Below are positions 54,032 to 55,119 of a DNA stretch of 55,119 nt, piece after piece. The DNA lies in NCBI GenBank assembly GCA_016218705.1, contig JACRDC010000055.1:1-55119 (forward strand), written 5' to 3'. Origin of the DNA: Desulfarculus sp. GTDB taxonomy: Bacteria; Desulfobacterota; Desulfarculia; Desulfarculales; Desulfarculaceae. Position 1 is the first letter of the stretch. Every line of letters starts with the position of its first letter. The position numbers were made by a program, and so were the translations under genes. The notes beneath the pieces are model-generated. The model was not told the DNA's origin, made no database searches, and worked only from the letters and a program-made list of their open reading frames with translations.

Positions 54032-55119
54032 GTGGCCTTTGCAATGACGAAAGTCTCCTACTCCGGCAAAATCATGGAAGTCACCCTGGGGCAGGGTGAC
54101 AAGGCCCTTAAGGTGGGAGGCGAGAACGCCTACCCCTTCCACAATTTCGAAGGCAGCATGCCCAACAAGCCGGTGCTGGCCATGGAAGTGTGGGACATGA
54201 CCCCCGACGACTGGCCCGCCGCCTGCAGCGAGCCCTTCGCCGACGTGATGGGCGACCCTGGCGCCTGGGCCAAGAAGTGCGTGGAGCAGTACGGCGCCGA
54301 GGCCATCGTGCTCCAGCTCAAGTCCACCGACCCCAACGGCCTGGACGCCCCGCCCGAGAAGGCATCCGAGGCCGTGGGCAAGGTCCTGGCCGCGGTGAGC
54401 GTGCCGGTGGTCGTGTGGGGCTCGGCCAACCCGGCCAAGGACGCCGAGACGCTCAAGAAGATCGCCGAGGACTACCAGGGCAAGAACCTCCTGCTGGGTC
54501 CGGTGGCCGAGGACAACCACAAGGCCGTGGGCGCCGCCGCCCTGGCCTACAAGCACTCGGTCATCGCCTCCTCGCCCATTGACGTCAACCTGGCCAAGCA
54601 GCTCAACATCCTCCTGGGCAACCTGGGCGTGCCCATGGACAAGATCGTAATTGACCCCACCACCGGCGGCCTGGGCTACGGCATGGAGTATTCCTACTCC
54701 GTGATGGAGCGCATCCGCATGGCGGCCCTGGTGCAGGACGACGACAAGCTGGTGCTGCCGCTCATCAACAACGTGGGCAACGAGGTGTGGAAGTCCAAGG
54801 AGGCCAAGCTCAGCAACGAAGACGCCCCCGAGCTGGGCGACGCGGCCATGCGCGGCGTGCTCATGGAGACCACCGCGGCGGTCAGCTTCCTCTTGGCCGG
54901 CTCGAGCATCCTCATCCTGCGCCATCCCAAGACCCTGGCCCTGGTCAAGAACCTCATGGCCAAGCTGATGGCCCCCCGGGCCGCCGCCGCCGCCAAGGTG
55001 AAGGTTGACCGGCCCAAGGCCGCCCAGTTGGCCGTGGCCGCCGCGCCCAAGCCCGCCGCCGCCAAGCCGGCCGCGGCCGCCGCGCCCAAGCCCGCCGCCG
55101 CTCCGGCCGCCCCGGCCGC
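54032..55119 (+). CDS. acsD: CO dehydrogenase/acetyl-CoA synthase subunit delta (CFeSP small subunit), partial
   Basis: The protein is open to the window end (at least 362 residues). It is the small corrinoid iron-sulfur protein subunit that helps carry the methyl group in the Wood-Ljungdahl pathway. Recognisable are 'GGENAYPFHNFEGSMPNKPVLAMEVWDM', 'YGAEAIVLQLKSTDPNG', 'LLLGPVAEDNHKAVGAAALAY', 'NILLGNLGVPMDKIVIDPTTGGLGYG' and 'EYSYSVMERIRMAAL'. After about residue 312 comes an Ala/Pro/Lys-rich tail that continues past the edge. GTG 54032 has a GGGAGGGAG site, and ATG 54044 is an alternative. Confidence 0.93.
   Translation, partial: MAFAMTKVSYSGKIMEVTLGQGDKALKVGGENAYPFHNFEGSMPNKPVLAMEVWDMTPDDWPAACSEPFADVMGDPGAWAKKCVEQYGAEAIVLQLKSTDPNGLDAPPEKASEAVGKVLAAVSVPVVVWGSANPAKDAETLKKIAEDYQGKNLLLGPVAEDNHKAVGAAALAYKHSVIASSPIDVNLAKQLNILLGNLGVPMDKIVIDPTTGGLGYGMEYSYSVMERIRMAALVQDDDKLVLPLINNVGNEVWKSKEAKLSNEDAPELGDAAMRGVLMETTAAVSFLLAGSSILILRHPKTLALVKNLMAKLMAPRAAAAAKVKVDRPKAAQLAVAAAPKPAAAKPAAAAAPKPAAAPAAPA

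Overview
The window is GC-rich chromosomal DNA with tightly packed housekeeping operons. It looks like a strictly anaerobic deltaproteobacterium (Desulfobacterota). The pointers are an AtpF/AtpF' F1Fo operon, a CooC maturase next to a corrinoid iron-sulfur protein subunit of the CO dehydrogenase/acetyl-CoA synthase complex (Wood-Ljungdahl pathway), a Ni/Co ECF transporter, and a probable selenocysteine thioredoxin. A Desulfarculales-like host would fit, but that is inference. Many genes are normally found near the replication origin: rpmH, rnpA, yidD, yidC, khpB, mnmE, rsmG, two parS sites, gyrB, dnaN and dnaA. The usual blocks are broken up and partly inverted.

Layout. 1-500: edge of a transposase-like gene and a 290-bp dispersed repeat. 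565-6511 (minus): atpF'-atpF-atpH-atpA-atpG-atpD-atpC, without atpB/atpE. 7020-15652 (minus): cell-shape cluster mreB, mreC, a diguanylate cyclase, mreD, mrdA (PBP2), rodA and a bactofilin. 16108-22526 (plus): rpmH-rnpA-yidD-yidC-khpB-mnmE-small membrane protein-rsmG, followed by two parS sites. 22799-25261 (minus): PAS histidine kinase. 25456-29049 (minus): five-gene nickel/cobalt ECF transporter. 29285-30632 (minus): HDOD protein and DUF2784 protein. 30670-32031: an AT-rich foreign gene for a class III nucleotide cyclase with a GAF-like C-terminus. 32194-40734: trmFO, rimO, an unknown membrane protein, a 10-repeat TPR protein and gyrB. 41026-46021: small repeat protein, DUF305 protein, a dense field of palindromes, metY, the UGA-containing thioredoxin-like gene and a Fic protein. 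46507-50470: DUF1232 protein, two lipoproteins, dnaN, mscL and a lysozyme-like protein. 51100-52479: dnaA. 52895-end: cooC and the start of the CFeSP small subunit.

The most unusual things are: (1) a thioredoxin-fold gene at 44126-44698 read through an in-frame UGA that replaces the first Cys of CxxC, with a SECIS-like hairpin; (2) a roughly 75-bp repeat present seven times, mostly just after stop codons, once supplying a stop codon, once a start region, and once inserted in frame into a membrane protein; (3) modular arrays of perfect palindromes at 6828-7019 and 41807-42566; (4) the AT-rich cyclase gene; (5) orphan parS sites without parAB; (6) a diguanylate cyclase inside the mre operon; (7) a 55-bp exact duplication of the mreB 3' end; and (8) a DnaA-box-like 9-mer that forms the first three codons of dnaA. 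No tRNA, rRNA or CRISPR array was seen.
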